Below, piece by piece: positions 1 to 10,071 of a DNA stretch of 57,059 bases; the stretch's first letter is position 1, and the number at the start of each line of letters is the position of its first letter. The position numbers were made by a program, and so were the translations under genes. Source of the DNA: an uncultured Pseudomonadota bacterium (GTDB taxonomy: Bacteria; Pseudomonadota; Gammaproteobacteria; Methylococcales; Methylomonadaceae); the NCBI GenBank assembly GCA_903875455.1, contig CAIQWF010000206.1, forward strand, positions 1 to 57,059, in the 5' to 3' direction. The notes under the pieces were generated by a model. It was not told the origin of the DNA. It did not search any database and saw nothing but the letters and a program-made list of their open reading frames with translations.

Positions 1-3000
1 GCGAGATTATTCTCGATGGTGGCAATAGTGGTGTCGTGCAGGTAAATGGTAAGCTAGACGTTAGCGGCAATAATAGCGGCGGTACGATTAAAGTTCTTGC
101 GGACATGGAAAACGGCACTGTGAGTGTCGGAGGGGTATTGGATGCTTCTGCACCGAATAGCGGCAACGGAGGTTTTATTGAAACATCGGCAGCGCATGTA
201 AGCGTGGCTGATTCTGCTAAAGTCAGCACTTTAGCGGCAAATGGTGCAACCGGAAATTGGGTAATTGATCCGATTGATTTCACCATTACGGCTGGCAATG
301 CTCCGCAAACTGTTTCTGGCATGGGCGCAGATGTGCTTTCAGCCAGCTTGGCCAATAGCAACGTCACCATTAGCACCGATACCTCAACAACAGGCAATGG
401 CGATATTTTCGTCAATGCTGCCATCAGCAAAACTTCCGGTATTGACACTATTCTGACACTGAACGCCTATCGTAATATTGATGTCAACGCAAATATTGGC
501 TCTACTTCTGGCAAACTGAATATGGTTTTTAATGCAGATACAGCAAATTCAGGCACTGGAGCTATCAATCTTGGCAATGTCACCTTGGATACTAAAGGAG
601 GGACAATTAATGCCGCAGCAGAAACGGTAAATATCAACCCAGGTGCAACAACAAATTTAAAATCTCCACTCAATGTTGCAAAGCTTAATATTGTTAATAG
701 CACACTTAACAGTAATAGTGCTACGACTGTGAGTAATGCGTTGTTTTTAAACGATGGCACTCTGGCAGGTACAGGGACTACGGTGGTTAACCTAGGCGGC
801 ACATTGACTATGTCTGGAGGTGTACTTGATGCCCAAACCTTGACATTAAATTCAACTGCAACTGGCAGTACGTGGACAGGCGGAACGACTCGCTTTTCCA
901 ATAACCCAACCTTCAATAACCAGGGAACTTTTGCACTACAGGGAAATGGTCAATTTGGCTGGGGCAATAATGGAGTTTTCAACAATTTCGGTACGTTGAT
1001 TCGTGATACCACCGGTACGGGCACTGCTGAAATTTATTCCGCTTTCAACAACACCGGCGCAGTCCACCTACTAAATACAGGTTCTTTAAGCCTGTTAAAT
1101 GGTGGGAATTCTAGCGGCGACTTTACCGAAGCTGCGGGAACCACGCTGACCTTTGGCAATTATTCAGGAGGTACCACGAATTTAACCGGCACTATCAGCG
1201 GTTCGGGTAATATTGCGTTTGAACGTGCCAAGTTTGTACTTAATGGCAGTTATAGTTTGTCAGGCGATATGACTGTTGCCACTTACAGTACGGTTGATTT
1301 TAAAGCTAACAGCATTACCACTCCCAATCTCACCGTTTCCAGTGGCAGCAGACTTATCGATACAGGTAGTATTACAGTAAAAAACGTCCTTAACCTAAAC
1401 GATGGTACTTTGGCAGGCGCAGGCTCTACAGTAGTCAATTCTGGCGGCACACTAACAATTAATGGCGGCGGACTTGATACCCAAACTTTGACATTAAGCT
1501 CCGGTGCAACCGGTGAATGGACAGACGGCACAGTTCGTTTTGCCAATAATCCAACCTTTAATAACCAAGGCACCTTTACACTAAAAGCTAATGACTATTT
1601 TGGCTGGGGCAATAATGGAGTTTTCAACAATTTCGGTACGTTGATTCGTGATACCACCGGTACGGGCACTGCTGAAATTTATTCCACTTTCAACAACACC
1701 GGCGTAGTCAACCTAAATACAGGTTCTTTAAGCCTGTTAAATGGTGGGAATTCTAGCGGCGACTTTACCGAAGCTGCGGGAACCACGCTGACCTTTGGCA
1801 ATTATTCAGGAGGTACCACGAATTTAACCAGCGCTGCCAAAATCACCGGTTTGGGCAATATTGCATTCAGTCATGCTACTTTTGTGCTGGATGGATATTA
1901 TAGCTTGCCCGGTGATATGACTGTCACCGATAACAGCATCGTTGATTTTAAAAACAACGACATTAACACTCCTAATCTCACCATTTCCAACTGGTCTAAT
2001 CTTGTCAATAATAAAACAGTCACAGTCAATAAATCCCTCAACTTGATCAACAGCGGTTTTTTGTCAGGTACTGGGAGCACAATAGTCAATTCCGGCGGCA
2101 CACTAACAATTAATGGCGGTATTCTTGATGCTCAAACCTTAACATTAAGTTCAGGTGCAACAGGGCAATGGACGGGAGGAACTTTTTATTTTGCAAATAA
2201 CCCAACCTTCAATAACCAAGGCAGTTTTACTCTACTAGCAAATGACCATTTTGGCTGGTGCTGCAATGATGGCATTTTCAATAACTCAGCCAATTTGATT
2301 GTAGATGTCGGCACTGGCGGTATTGCTGAAATCAATTCTTCATTCAATAGCACCGGGATAATAAACTTAAAATCTGGCTCCTTAAGCTTGCCATTTAATA
2401 TCTCCAGCAGTAACTTTTTGAGCAACGTGTTGAACGCCTCAAAGGATTCCACCTTTAATCTTTTAACCAGCAATATCGATAATATTCCACTTGGCGCCAT
2501 AGTAGCTGCGCAAAAATTTGGCTTAGGAGAAAATCACAGTAACCACTCCAGCAATAATCCGACGATATATGATGCAAGTAATAGTTTCGATCCCGAATCC
2601 AGAGGGATGAATGCGCTTTTTGGAGAGAGTAACGGCCAGCTTATCCATCCGACCCTGACTGTACAAAACAGTGCCGGACGGGTGCAAAGTCTGCAAATGA
2701 GCGCCAATAAACAATTTTTATCATTATTGCTGGAAGACGGTTCGGTTCGAGTATGGGATTTTCAGACCGGAGTCCAACGGCAGATTAATACCCAAGGCCA
2801 GCAATTATTAACTGACATCAGCGGGGTAGATGATAAAGGCGAATTAGTGTCAGTTGCCGGCAAAAAAGGTATTGGTGCTTACGATATGATTGGCGCAAGT
2901 GCCAACCTGATTATCGACAAGAATGATGCCAATCATTTTGCCTCATCCAGTGATGGCAAGCTGTTATTTCTCAATACCGGAACAAATGGCCTGAGTTTGT

Positions 3001-4871
3001 GGGATACCAAGCAAAATAACCAATTGTGGCAATCCTCTTATCAGCGTGGCGAAGTGACTAATCTGGCATTAAGCAGTAATCAGCGATACGGTGCGGTATT
3101 AGGCTACCAGCAAGGCGCTTATATGCTCTCTGCTGATTTGGAACTAAAACCGTTAATCGATGCTGTAGACATTGTTGATTTAACTTCTGGAAAAATCCTC
3201 AAATCCTTACCGAATTTAGGCGACCCGATTATTCATATCCGGTTTAAGGATAACGATACTTTAGAACTCGGCTTGGCCAGTGGGCAAATAGTGGACTGGT
3301 CTATTGCCGCGCAAACGCCAAAAATAGTTGCTGATTTTGCAGAAGCCATCACTGCGGTTGATGTGGCTAACGATACCTACGCCTATATTCTTAATGATGG
3401 CACGGTTCAGGTTGGTAATGGCCAAGGACAAGTTCAGTTAAGTGTCAAAAACAAGGAAAATCCATTTCAAAAAGCTCTGCTGCTGGAAGAAGGTAAAAAG
3501 TTGCTCGCCATTATGGCCAACGGTGATATGTCTGTTTGGGATGTGGCCTCGGCAAAAAAAATGCTGCGTTTATTTTCCACGCGCGATGGCTGGATAGTGA
3601 TGGATGCCTTTGGCCGTTTTGATGGCTCAGAAGAAGCTTTGGATCATTTCAGCTGGTCAGCGAATGATGAAAATATTCCATTGGATAATTTTTCTGAAAA
3701 TTATTACGAACCCGGTTTATTAACCAACGTGTTGCAAAATCAGGATTACTTAAATGGCAGTCTTAACGCGGTTATGGCTGGATTCACTCTGCCGCCAAAA
3801 CTCAATTTGCAGCTGGCCAATCAACAAGTTCAGGGAGATAAGGTCAAATTAGAAGTCGATATTTATGATCGTGGCGGCGGCATTAACAAAATTCAGGTAT
3901 TCCACAATGGCAAGGCCCTTGATAATGACAGCGTGATTTCCAACCAGAAAATTCAGGAAGAAAATGATGGCGAACATCGGACTTTTACTTTGAATATCAG
4001 CCCAAGCGCCGGTAAAAACACTATTCAGGTAGCGGCCAGCAATGAAATGGGCATTGAAAATAACAGTGCCGAATTAAGCTTTGACGGAAAAAGTAAGGCT
4101 TACGTCTCAGACATCAAACTTTTTACCGTGGGAATCAATGAATACAGCGACAAACGCTTAAACCTGTCTTATAGCGTTGCTGATGCAGCCTCGATTGCTC
4201 AGGTGATGAAAAATCATGCAAAAATTGCCAACAGTAAAAATTTGTATGACCAACATGCCACCAAAACCAAAATTTTGGCCGAACTTAAGGAGTTAAGCCA
4301 GGGCGCGCAAAAAGATGTTCTGGTTATTTACTTTGCCGGACATGGCATGGTTCTGGGCAAGGAATGGTACTTTTTGCCTCATGAAACCAAGCTTCAGGGT
4401 TCCCGGGAAAAACTCGTCGAATCAGGCATCACGGCTACAGAGTTAGGGGAAATTTTCAAAAAATCAAAAATACAGCATATCCTGTTAATGGTTGACTCCT
4501 GTTATTCAGGAGCAGGAATGGATACTTTTACCCAACTGGAAAACAGACAACGTTATGTAACCCGGCAATTGAGTCGATCTTTGGGAATTACCGTGATTAC
4601 TGCCGCTGCCAGAGATCAACAAGCTGCGGAGCTGAAAAGTCTGGGACATGGATTGTTTACCTATTTGGTAACTCAAGAACTGCAAAAGCAGAATGGAAAA
4701 GAGCCGGTTACCGCCCACAACATCAAGGAAAAAATTGAAAAAGAATTGCCGGCTTTTTCCAGAAAAATGGTAGGAATCACTCAGGAACCAGCCGCTTATA
4801 CCCATGGTAATGATTTTCTGTTGATAGACGCAATCAAAAAAACGGCCAAAACCACACCGCCTCTGAAATAA
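1..4871 (+). CDS. TpsA-like beta-helix / WD40-like propeller / caspase-fold exoprotein, copy 1 (5' end outside window)
   Basis: The reading frame is open from base 3, upstream of the first in-window Met (base 36), so the gene starts outside the window. The first bases match bases 5780 onward of the next gene in frame, which places the missing part as the ESPR signal and TPS domain. Bases 1-2600 encode Asn/Gly/Thr-rich beta-helix repeats including three copies of a unit of about 215 residues. From about 2640 to 3660 lies a WD40-like propeller (motif VRVWDF), then an Ig-like sandwich (about 3790-4090), then a caspase/peptidase C14 fold (about 4110-4835). The catalytic dyad is visible: His in FAGHG (codon 4341) and Cys in DSCYSG (codon 4500). 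Inferred role: a secreted or surface-bound cysteine protease. It sits 46 bp before its paralogue, so the two probably form an operon. No TpsB transporter is visible. Confidence 0.85.
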   Translation, partial: EIILDGGNSGVVQVNGKLDVSGNNSGGTIKVLADMENGTVSVGGVLDASAPNSGNGGFIETSAAHVSVADSAKVSTLAANGATGNWVIDPIDFTITAGNAPQTVSGMGADVLSASLANSNVTISTDTSTTGNGDIFVNAAISKTSGIDTILTLNAYRNIDVNANIGSTSGKLNMVFNADTANSGTGAINLGNVTLDTKGGTINAAAETVNINPGATTNLKSPLNVAKLNIVNSTLNSNSATTVSNALFLNDGTLAGTGTTVVNLGGTLTMSGGVLDAQTLTLNSTATGSTWTGGTTRFSNNPTFNNQGTFALQGNGQFGWGNNGVFNNFGTLIRDTTGTGTAEIYSAFNNTGAVHLLNTGSLSLLNGGNSSGDFTEAAGTTLTFGNYSGGTTNLTGTISGSGNIAFERAKFVLNGSYSLSGDMTVATYSTVDFKANSITTPNLTVSSGSRLIDTGSITVKNVLNLNDGTLAGAGSTVVNSGGTLTINGGGLDTQTLTLSSGATGEWTDGTVRFANNPTFNNQGTFTLKANDYFGWGNNGVFNNFGTLIRDTTGTGTAEIYSTFNNTGVVNLNTGSLSLLNGGNSSGDFTEAAGTTLTFGNYSGGTTNLTSAAKITGLGNIAFSHATFVLDGYYSLPGDMTVTDNSIVDFKNNDINTPNLTISNWSNLVNNKTVTVNKSLNLINSGFLSGTGSTIVNSGGTLTINGGILDAQTLTLSSGATGQWTGGTFYFANNPTFNNQGSFTLLANDHFGWCCNDGIFNNSANLIVDVGTGGIAEINSSFNSTGIINLKSGSLSLPFNISSSNFLSNVLNASKDSTFNLLTSNIDNIPLGAIVAAQKFGLGENHSNHSSNNPTIYDASNSFDPESRGMNALFGESNGQLIHPTLTVQNSAGRVQSLQMSANKQFLSLLLEDGSVRVWDFQTGVQRQINTQGQQLLTDISGVDDKGELVSVAGKKGIGAYDMIGASANLIIDKNDANHFASSSDGKLLFLNTGTNGLSLWDTKQNNQLWQSSYQRGEVTNLALSSNQRYGAVLGYQQGAYMLSADLELKPLIDAVDIVDLTSGKILKSLPNLGDPIIHIRFKDNDTLELGLASGQIVDWSIAAQTPKIVADFAEAITAVDVANDTYAYILNDGTVQVGNGQGQVQLSVKNKENPFQKALLLEEGKKLLAIMANGDMSVWDVASAKKMLRLFSTRDGWIVMDAFGRFDGSEEALDHFSWSANDENIPLDNFSENYYEPGLLTNVLQNQDYLNGSLNAVMAGFTLPPKLNLQLANQQVQGDKVKLEVDIYDRGGGINKIQVFHNGKALDNDSVISNQKIQEENDGEHRTFTLNISPSAGKNTIQVAASNEMGIENNSAELSFDGKSKAYVSDIKLFTVGINEYSDKRLNLSYSVADAASIAQVMKNHAKIANSKNLYDQHATKTKILAELKELSQGAQKDVLVIYFAGHGMVLGKEWYFLPHETKLQGSREKLVESGITATELGEIFKKSKIQHILLMVDSCYSGAGMDTFTQLENRQRYVTRQLSRSLGITVITAAARDQQAAELKSLGHGLFTYLVTQELQKQNGKEPVTAHNIKEKIEKELPAFSRKMVGITQEPAAYTHGNDFLLIDAIKKTAKTTPPLK

Positions 4872-4917
4872 CAAGCCGCTACTTTCCCTTAAATGTCCGA
4901 ATCAGGTAAATAGATAC

Positions 4918-7900
4918 ATGAACCACAGCTATCGCAGCATTTGGAGTGAATCATTAGGTACTTGGATAGCTGTTTGTGAAAACAGCAAACGCAGAGGAAA
5001 GCGTAGCACTTCAGTTTGTCATAAATTATTAGCAACCAGTTTATTGATGTGCTCTGTCAATGGCTGGGCGTTGCCAAGCGGTGAGCAGGTTGTCGCCGGG
5101 CAAGTGAATGTTGCCAAACCAAATACCGGGCAGATGCAAATCAACCAGAGCAGCCAGCAGGCTATTGTCAACTGGCAGGGCTTTTCAATTAACGCTAACG
5201 AGAGCGTCAACATTCAACAACCGAATGCCAGCGCCACCTTGCTTAACCGGGTGATAGGCATGGACGCCAGCGTAATACAAGGTCAACTTAATGCCAACGG
5301 CCAGGTTTATTTAGTCAATCCAAACGGCGTGTTGTTTAGCAAAACCGCGCAGGTCGATGTCGGCGGTTTGGTTGCGACAACGCATAACCTCAGCAATGCC
5401 GATTTTTTAAACGGCAATCTTCATTTTACTCAGGACAATGCCAACGGCACCATTAGTAATCAGGGTTTCATTAAAACCCCGGAAGGTGGTGTAGTTGCGT
5501 TAATTGGCATACAAGTCAGCAATGAAGGAACCATTGAAACACCCAAAGGCTCAACCATTCTGGCAGCAGGCAAGACGGTTGATATGGATTTGAAAGGCGA
5601 TGGCCTGGTTGAAGTTAAGGTGCCAGAAGCTGTGTTAAATGCCCAGATTAATAATAAAGGCGCAATTTTGGCTGATGGTGGCCGGGTGGTTTTGACCGCG
5701 CAAGCCGCCGGGCAATTGACCGAAACAGTGCTGAATTCTGAAGGGTTGATACAGGCAAAAAGCTTGGTTGACCGCAACGGCGAGATTATTCTCGATGGTG
5801 GCAATAGTGGTGTCGTGCAGGTAAATGGTAAGCTAGACGTTAGCGGCAATAATAGCGGCGGTACGATTAAAGTTCTTGCGGACATGGAAAACGGCACTGT
5901 GAGTGTCGCAGGGGTATTGGATGCTTCTGCACCGAATAGCGGAAACGGAGGTTTTATTGAAACTTCGGCAGCGCATGTGAATATTGCTGATTCAGCAAAA
6001 ATCACCACTCAAGCAAATAATGGCAAAACTGGCTTGTGGGTTATTGACCCCTTTGATTTCAACATAGCTGCCAGTGGCGGCGACATTACCGGTTTAGCTC
6101 TTGGCACAATGTTGGATAGCAATAGTGTCATGATTAGTACAATTGCCGGAACCAATACAGCGACAAATCTTTATGCCTCAACAGCTGGAAATGGCGATAT
6201 TTTTGTTAATGATACAGTTAGTTGGTCGTCAAATAACATACTTACTTTATCAGCTTGGCGCAATATTTATATTAATGCAAACATCAGCGGCTCTGGAACA
6301 GCATCAAAACTGAACCTTTCTTATGGTCAAAGCAGTACTAATGGCGGGCTTGATGATAATTATTTTCTGGATAACGGAGCGAAAGTTAATTTACCAGCCG
6401 GTGTAAATTTTTTCACCCAAAAAGGAGCAGATACTGCCAATTTGAAAAGTTACACGGTCATCACTGATTTAGGCATTGTTAATGATGCAAGCAGTACATC
6501 TTTACAGGGAATTAAAAATAATTTGGCTGGTTATTATGCGCTAGGGGCAAATATTAACGCATCAGTAACATCTGGTTGGACTTCAGCAACTGGCACAGGA
6601 TTTGAGCCAATTGGCACAGATCCTTATATGTTTACCGGACAATTTCATGGTTTAGGGCATTCAATTTCATCATTGACTATACATACTAATGTTAGTAGGA
6701 ATGCCTCCGGCTGGTGGGTTGATGTTGGTTTGTTTGGAGATGTTAGTACTGGTGGAATAGTGCGAGATGTCGGTTTAGTTGATGCTGCGGTGAGCTCCCC
6801 TAGCTCAGGTGGGCACTTTGCAGGTGCACTGGTTGGATACAATTTTGGTAATATTTTCAACTCATACGCAATGAGTGGTGTTATTGGATTTAGTGGCGCT
6901 AGTGATGTTGGCGGATTGGTAGGAAATAATATCGGCACTATTAGCAATTCTTATGCAACAGGTAGCGTAAATGGCACTAGTGCTATTGGCGGACTGGCAG
7001 GTAGAAACAGCGGGACGATTACCAATTCTTATGCAACAGGTAGTATTAGTGGTTCTAGTTATGTTGGTGGGTTAGTTGGAGCTAACTCTGGTAGTATTAA
7101 AAACACCTACACAACAGGCAGTGTTAGTGGTTCTAGTTATGTTGGCGGACTGGTGGGGTACAACGGCAGTACTGTCGACAACTCCTATTTTGACCAAACC
7201 AAGAATCCAACTCTTAATGCAATAGGTAATAATGTTGGAACTTTAGTCAATGTTGCTGGCAAAACTACAGATCAAATGATGCAAGCAAGCACCTTTGCAG
7301 CTTGGGGAAGTGATATTAGCTCAACAGGAGGAAGCTCTGCTATTTGGCGAATTTATGAAGGCAACACTTATCCTTTATTACGTAGTTTTCTAACACCTTT
7401 AACTCTTGCAAATACAACTGTAAGTTATAACGCCACTCCTCAGTACGGCATTTTCACCAGCGGAATGTCAGGTTCTGCTGCTACCGGTACAGACCCAGGC
7501 TTTTACAATAATAACTATTTTTCCGCCCAGCAAGGCTTTGATATTAGCGGAGGAAATTTAACCATTACCACCGACAATCCTGTTGCAAATTCAATTTCGA
7601 GCATAATCACGACACTGCAAACGACAACTTCTCTTCCTCCTGTATCCACAGGACAAAGTAGCACAGGAGCTATTACTCTAATAGAACCCGCTATCCTCGA
7701 CACTACCAGTGATTTTTCCGGTAATGCTAATCCAGCTGCTTCGCCTTCGCCCTCACCCAGCAGCAACCCATTAATCACTGTTTTGTCCATACAAGAAAGC
7801 AGCAGTCCGCTTATTCAACCGGTACTCACCATCCAAAACAGCGCAGGAAAAGTAAAACAGTTGCAACTGAGTGCCAACCGGCAGTTTTTGTCCTTATTGC

Positions 7901-10053
7901 TGGAAGATGGCTCAGTCCGGGTCTGGGACTTTCAGCGCGGTATGCAGCGGCAAATTGTGAATCAAAACCTGTCACTGACAAACATTAGCGCAGTTGATGA
8001 CAATGGCGAGTTGATTTCAATTGCCACCCCAGCAGAAATTAATGCTTACGATGTCATCAGCGCAAGTTCTGACGCTTCTGTGAAAGAATCTGAGATTAAC
8101 CATTTTGTCACCTCCAACGACGGCAGCCTGCTGTTACTCAACAGCGGCAATAACAACGTCACTTTGCGGAATAACAAACAAAACCAGAAAATTTGGCAAC
8201 TGCCCTATCAGCGCGGCACAATCGAAAATCTGGCATTAACCGACAACAAACATTATGCCGCAATACTCGCTCGGACAAATGGCTCGTACCAGATTCCCCC
8301 TAATCTGCAATTAAACTCCCTGACCGATGCTCTCGATCTTGTTGACCTTAAAACCGGCAAAATCATCAACTCCTTACCCAACCTGGGTGAACAGGTTGTT
8401 TATCTGCGTTTTAAAGACAACAACACCTTGCAGATAGGACTCAGCACCGGCGAAATACTGCACTGGTCTATCACCGGCAAGCAACTCAAAACCGTTGCCA
8501 ACCTGGCCGAAACCATTACCGCCATGGATACCGACAAAGACATCTACACTTACATTCGCAAGGACGGCACGGTGCGGGTTGTTAATGCCGAAGGTCAGAT
8601 TCAGCTAAGCATTAAAAACAGGGAAAATCCGGTTCAACATGCTCTTTTACTGGAAAACGGAAAACAATTGCTAACCGTGTTGGCCAGCGGCGATTTGGCT
8701 CTCTGGAATATCGGCGCGGGCAAAAAAGTATTGCGGCTGTTTTCAACCCGGCAAGGCTGGACAGTGATGGATGCGTTCGGGCGTTTTGATGGTTCGGAAG
8801 AGTCGCTGGAAAACTTTACCTGGTTAGCCAATGAAGAAGATATTCCGCTGGATAGTTTTTCTGAAAACTATTATGAGCCGGGATTATTGGCCAACGTCAT
8901 CCAAAATCAGGATTATCTGAATGATGCCACACTTAACGCGGTCAAAAACGGTATTCGTCTGCCGCCTAAAGTAAATTTACAGTTAGCCGACCAGCAGGGC
9001 GCAAATGACAGCGTGACATTGCAATTAGACCTTTATGATCGCGGCGGCGGTATTAACAAGGTGCAGGTTTATCATAACGGCAAACTTCTCAACACTGAAA
9101 AGGTGATTGTGGCTCAGCAAATAATGGAAGAGAACAACAGCGAACACCGTGTCCTGACTTTGAATATTACCCCCAGCCCCGGCAAAAACAGCCTTAAAGT
9201 CACGGCCAGCAACAATATGGACATTGAAAATGGCAGCAGCGAATTAAGTTTTGATGGCAAAACCAAAGCCTACACCTCACAAATCCGCCTTCTGACTGTT
9301 GGCATTAACCGCTACAGCGATCAAAATCTTAATTTGGCTTATAGCGTCCCGGATGCCCAATCCATTGCCGAAACCTTAAAAAACTATTCAAAAGTCGCTG
9401 TCAGCAAAAGCCTGTATAACGAAAATGCCACCAAAACCAAAATTCTGGCGGAACTTAAAGAATTAAGCCAGGGTTCGCAGCAGGATGTACTGGTGGTTTA
9501 TTTTGCCGGACACGGTATCGCCTCCGGTAAGGAGTGGTACTTTTTGCCGCACGAAACCCGGTTGCATCCAACTTTGGAACAAATCACCGCCACCGGCATT
9601 ACCGCCAGCGAATTAAGCGAGATTTTTAAATACTCGAAAATACAGCATATTCTGCTAATGGTGGATGCTTGTTATTCAGGTGCGGGCATGGATGCTTTTG
9701 GCAAATTGCAAAACGGTCAGCGTTATTTTTCCCGGCAACTCAGTCGTTCCTTGGGGATTACCGTCGTCACCGCGTCGGCAAAAAATCAGGAAGCCTCAGA
9801 GCTGGAAAGCCTTGGACATGGCTTGTTTACCTATTTGATGACTCAGGAGTTGCGGAAAAAGGATGTGAATGAACCGATCACGGCACATGGGATTGCGAAA
9901 AAAATGGTTAAAACCTTGCCGATTTTGTCGCAAAAACTGATAGGTTCCAGCCAGGATCCGGCTGCCTATACTCATGGCAGTGATTTCATCTTGACTAGCC
10001 AGGCTAAAGAATCCACTTCGGACAGCGCAGAAAAAAATAACGCCGAACCGTAA
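4918..10053 (+). CDS. TpsA-like exoprotein with GLUG repeats, WD40-like propeller and caspase domain, copy 2 (complete)
   Basis: This 1711-residue protein starts with an extended signal peptide (ESPR-like, residues 1-30, pattern YRSIWSESLGTW). A hydrophobic segment and a likely cleavage site after NGWA (near residue 51) follow. Residues about 52-290 are a haemagglutination-activity/TPS secretion domain with the NPNG motif near residue 136. The stalk carries GLUG-type repeats (about 630-760, pattern VGGLVG...NSYATGS), then a Ser/Pro linker (SPSPSPSS). The WD40-like propeller (about 970-1295), an Ig-like domain and a caspase fold (about 1456-1690) complete it. His1532 (FAGHG) and Cys1585 (DACYSG) are intact. 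By family knowledge the TPS domain directs export through a TpsB pore, which is not in the window. The propeller-Ig-caspase half is very similar to copy 1, while the stalk differs. The substrate is unknown. Confidence 0.9.
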   Translation: MNHSYRSIWSESLGTWIAVCENSKRRGKRSTSVCHKLLATSLLMCSVNGWALPSGEQVVAGQVNVAKPNTGQMQINQSSQQAIVNWQGFSINANESVNIQQPNASATLLNRVIGMDASVIQGQLNANGQVYLVNPNGVLFSKTAQVDVGGLVATTHNLSNADFLNGNLHFTQDNANGTISNQGFIKTPEGGVVALIGIQVSNEGTIETPKGSTILAAGKTVDMDLKGDGLVEVKVPEAVLNAQINNKGAILADGGRVVLTAQAAGQLTETVLNSEGLIQAKSLVDRNGEIILDGGNSGVVQVNGKLDVSGNNSGGTIKVLADMENGTVSVAGVLDASAPNSGNGGFIETSAAHVNIADSAKITTQANNGKTGLWVIDPFDFNIAASGGDITGLALGTMLDSNSVMISTIAGTNTATNLYASTAGNGDIFVNDTVSWSSNNILTLSAWRNIYINANISGSGTASKLNLSYGQSSTNGGLDDNYFLDNGAKVNLPAGVNFFTQKGADTANLKSYTVITDLGIVNDASSTSLQGIKNNLAGYYALGANINASVTSGWTSATGTGFEPIGTDPYMFTGQFHGLGHSISSLTIHTNVSRNASGWWVDVGLFGDVSTGGIVRDVGLVDAAVSSPSSGGHFAGALVGYNFGNIFNSYAMSGVIGFSGASDVGGLVGNNIGTISNSYATGSVNGTSAIGGLAGRNSGTITNSYATGSISGSSYVGGLVGANSGSIKNTYTTGSVSGSSYVGGLVGYNGSTVDNSYFDQTKNPTLNAIGNNVGTLVNVAGKTTDQMMQASTFAAWGSDISSTGGSSAIWRIYEGNTYPLLRSFLTPLTLANTTVSYNATPQYGIFTSGMSGSAATGTDPGFYNNNYFSAQQGFDISGGNLTITTDNPVANSISSIITTLQTTTSLPPVSTGQSSTGAITLIEPAILDTTSDFSGNANPAASPSPSPSSNPLITVLSIQESSSPLIQPVLTIQNSAGKVKQLQLSANRQFLSLLLEDGSVRVWDFQRGMQRQIVNQNLSLTNISAVDDNGELISIATPAEINAYDVISASSDASVKESEINHFVTSNDGSLLLLNSGNNNVTLRNNKQNQKIWQLPYQRGTIENLALTDNKHYAAILARTNGSYQIPPNLQLNSLTDALDLVDLKTGKIINSLPNLGEQVVYLRFKDNNTLQIGLSTGEILHWSITGKQLKTVANLAETITAMDTDKDIYTYIRKDGTVRVVNAEGQIQLSIKNRENPVQHALLLENGKQLLTVLASGDLALWNIGAGKKVLRLFSTRQGWTVMDAFGRFDGSEESLENFTWLANEEDIPLDSFSENYYEPGLLANVIQNQDYLNDATLNAVKNGIRLPPKVNLQLADQQGANDSVTLQLDLYDRGGGINKVQVYHNGKLLNTEKVIVAQQIMEENNSEHRVLTLNITPSPGKNSLKVTASNNMDIENGSSELSFDGKTKAYTSQIRLLTVGINRYSDQNLNLAYSVPDAQSIAETLKNYSKVAVSKSLYNENATKTKILAELKELSQGSQQDVLVVYFAGHGIASGKEWYFLPHETRLHPTLEQITATGITASELSEIFKYSKIQHILLMVDACYSGAGMDAFGKLQNGQRYFSRQLSRSLGITVVTASAKNQEASELESLGHGLFTYLMTQELRKKDVNEPITAHGIAKKMVKTLPILSQKLIGSSQDPAAYTHGSDFILTSQAKESTSDSAEKNNAEP

Positions 10054-10071
10054 GGCAGGTTTTTATCTACA

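Noticed and set aside
467-2714. Several minus-strand ORFs over the first exoprotein
   Set aside because: They are shadows of the low-complexity Asn/Thr/Gly coding sequence in another frame, without homology or starts supported by ribosome-binding sites.
6820-7200. Regularly spaced repeats as a CRISPR array
   Set aside because: The repeats are in frame and encode GLUG motifs within the exoprotein; there are no palindromic repeats with unique spacers.
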